Source of the DNA: Gonatopus flavifemur
Lineage: Eukaryota > Arthropoda > Insecta > Hymenoptera > Dryinidae
NCBI GenBank assembly: GCA_018340375.1
Contig: JAFFJZ010000002.1
Location: 28,538,001-28,602,000, forward strand
Reading direction: 5' to 3'
DNA: 64,000 nt
Notes under the pieces: generated by a model
Told to the model about the DNA's origin: nothing
What the model saw: the letters and a program-made list of their open reading frames with translations, nothing else
Database searches by the model: none
Shown: positions 62,215 to 64,000 of the stretch, in pieces
Numbering within the stretch: position 1 is the first letter of the stretch
How the letters are laid out: each line of letters begins with the position of its first letter
Position numbers and translations under genes: made by a program

Positions 62215-62467
62215 TTAAGGTGATACCAGCGGCACTGAAGATGCAACCAGACCCATTAGTTAGAAAAGGACACAACCAAAATTATTCTGACAAATTACTC
62301 GAAAACAAAAGAATGAAATCGAAATATCGCTCTGTACAGACCTTCTTCAATCAATCAAGGTGGTCTGTACGGAGCGATATTTTCCTTTTACTGCTTTATT
62401 TTCGAATAATTTGTCAGAAAAGATTAGGCTCGGGTTGCATCGTCAGGGGCCGCTGGTATCCCTTTAA
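62215..62467. mobile_element. 253 bp TTAA-flanked foldback
   Basis: TTAAGGTGATACCAGCGGC at the left and the complement of TTAAAGGGATACCAGCGGC at the right. Inner arms share GATGCAACC, TCTGACAAATTA and ATATCGCTC. Third TTAA-type element in the window. Confidence 0.85.
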
Positions 62468-62525
62468 CTAGAAGCAGTATTTTGTAGCACTCCCTGGTAT
62501 TACTGGTAGCATTGAGGTAGTGCTA

Positions 62526-62797
62526 CCCAGAAAACAAAGTGGTTCAATGATTGTACAATCATGGACACTTTGAAGTCGTTCACGATTTTACAATTAACTA
62601 TATGATAAGTTAACACATTATTGACCAATGATGCATGCATTGAAGACTACTGCAACTGTTGTGCATCAATGATTGTATAATAATTGATAGTATTCACGCA
62701 TTAGCCATTCTGATAGTACAATCATTGGTCAATTGTTCATGCATCATTATGTCCATGAGATTGGGCGATCGTGGACTCGTTCGTTTTGTTTTCTGGG
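62526..62797. mobile_element. CCCAGAAAACAAAG element, copy 2
   Basis: Begins CCCAGAAAACAAAGTGG and ends TTTGTTTTCTGGG, flanked by TA on both sides. High identity to copy 1 indicates recent activity. Confidence 0.9.
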
Positions 62798-63139
62798 TAC
62801 GTTATAGTTTGCATTTTATATATGCTATGGTAGTAAGCAGTGCCAAAATCCTGGGAACACTACTACGTCGTTACTGTGGCAACGCAAATTTGGCAGCGCT
62901 TTGCCGGCCGGGTGTAGCAAAGATTTACCTATCCATTTTTTCAGGCCTGCAAAATTTTTTCCATATTTATTCCATGTTTCAAGGAAAAAAATCACGATCT
63001 ATAATGAAGAAGAAATCTCGAAACGCCAGCGAGATGAAGCTCTAGTAAAATATAATAAAAATAAAACCCCTGGGTAATTCTGCTTCATACTATTAGAATT
63101 TTGAGGATTCCCTTATTGCTATCAGAGTTTATATCGAAC

Positions 63140-63412
63140 ACGGTCTGAATTATGTAGGTATTAGGTCAGTAAAGTTAGGTATAACCATGCAGGATAGTGC
63201 CGACCTAGGTGGAATCATACTGGGTAATACTAACCTAGGTAAAACTATGCTGAGTAGGACCTACCTATAGGGGACCTAGGTAGGACCATGTTGGTCCCAT
63301 ATGAGTAGGTCTTACCTTCCATGGTTCAACCATGTAACCAAATTCCTACAGATCCTACCCAGCATGGTCGAAACCGGCTGGGACCCAGCTGGGTTTTTTC
63401 AACAGGGGTACA
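63140..63412. repeat. Repeat rich in ACCTAGGT / TAGGAC words
   Basis: Words such as CCTAGGTGGAATCATACTGG, CCTAGGTAAAACTATGCTG and CCTAGGTAGGACCATG recur every 40-60 bases. It ends TTTTTTCAACAGGGG. Unclassified. Confidence 0.45.
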
Positions 63413-63688
63413 CCTTTTAAGAATGTTCAATCACATATATTGATTTATCAAAATGAAATTTTCCTCTCAGTGTATTATTGAATTCACATCGATATTGGAA
63501 ATTTGTCGTACTATATCTGGGATTGATTCTCGCTCAATTTCATTTGATTTTATTTAGTGAGAATTATGAGTTTGTTTATTCCAAGTAGTGATACATGAGA
63601 ATTGTAAATGTTTGTGAAACACTCATTTCTATATTTTGCGTATAATTAATCTTCGAGGATTCAGAGAAGTTACTTTGAATATTCTATT

Positions 63689-63817
63689 TTATTCGGTTTC
63701 ATAAATTTCGGAATGTGATTTTATATCCTGAAGGCACGCGTCCTCTTCTTCTCCTTGTTCTTCTGTTATTTTTCCATCAATTTTTGCAGTTTCTTCCTCT
63801 AATTTGCTTTCTTCTTT
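63689..63817 (-). CDS. Probable last coding exon of a gene continuing beyond the window
   Basis: On the minus strand a good acceptor (CTCCATGTTACAG) precedes 43 open codons ending in TAA. The peptide is strongly acidic and Glu-rich (KLEEETAKIDGKITEEQGEE, then DACLQDIKSHSEIYETE). AATAAA overlaps the stop codon. Codons favour Glu/Lys usage unlike surrounding non-coding DNA. The family cannot be named from a tail this short, and the upstream exons would lie to the right, outside the window. Confidence 0.4.
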   Translation of the reverse strand, partial: KEESKLEEETAKIDGKITEEQGEEEDACLQDIKSHSEIYETE

Positions 63818-63898
63818 CTGTAACATGGAGGAATTGATCGTACATATATATAAGGTAAACGTCCCCTTCACCGACGTTGTACTTATTTACGATTAATT

Positions 63899-64000
63899 AT
63901 GAATTCATCATTATTTCGCCAACTCCCTTATCACTCATATTTGGAAGCAGGGAAGAAGGTACTTTTTTTCTCACTTCTAAACAACAATGACAAGAAAGTT
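63899..64000 (+). CDS. Possible first exon of a plus-strand gene, cut by the window edge
   Basis: ATG at 63899 opens a frame (MNSSLFRQLPYHSYLEAGKK) that stays open to the window end; a possible donor GTACTT lies at 63960. A TATA-like TATATATAAGG at about 63845-63855 sits some 45-50 bases upstream. No similarity is recognised. It could be chance. Confidence 0.25.
   Translation, partial: MNSSLFRQLPYHSYLEAGKKVLFFSLLNNNDKKV

Overview
This is insect nuclear DNA: AT-rich, with conserved animal genes cut into many short GT-AG exons and a very heavy load of small palindromic transposons. A hymenopteran is my best guess from the AT-rich, short-intron style, but the clade is not established. I reassembled the exons by hand from splice signals, codon phase and recalled family members.

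Left part (1-34.7 kb): one long plus-strand gene, a DUSP22/DUSP15-like dual-specificity phosphatase, starts with a 7-codon exon at 4730 and resumes at 28277 after a 23.5 kb intron. That intron holds dozens of miniature inverted-repeat elements, several nested inside one another. It also holds two related antisense ORFs for small secreted proteins (about 19.1-20.0 kb and 26.5-27.6 kb). A second 4.1 kb intron splits the codon of the phosphatase's catalytic cysteine. It contains a 5'-truncated non-LTR retrotransposon with a perfect 13 bp target duplication, itself hit by two DNA elements and sitting inside an older element.

Middle (34.7-41.9 kb): no recognisable gene; AT-rich, probably 3' UTR plus intergenic DNA.

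Right-centre (41.9-57.4 kb): a compact housekeeping cluster in the order EMC8/9 (-), Tonsoku/TONSL (+), USB1 (-), VPS18 (+), MPG (-). EMC8 and TONSL are divergent, TONSL and USB1 converge with 33 bp between their stop codons, USB1 and VPS18 are divergent, and VPS18 and MPG converge. Functions are unrelated: ER membrane insertion, replication-fork repair, U6 snRNA 3' end processing, endolysosomal tethering and alkyl-base excision. The arrangement suggests shared promoters rather than a pathway.

The most interesting observation is in MPG. Two tandem, diverged 3' terminal exons each encode the whole C-terminal lobe of the glycosylase, and both join in frame to the same upstream exon.

Right end (57.4-64 kb): a second transposon field, including two near-identical 272-275 bp elements, then a probable last exon of another minus-strand gene and a possible first exon of a plus-strand gene running off the edge.
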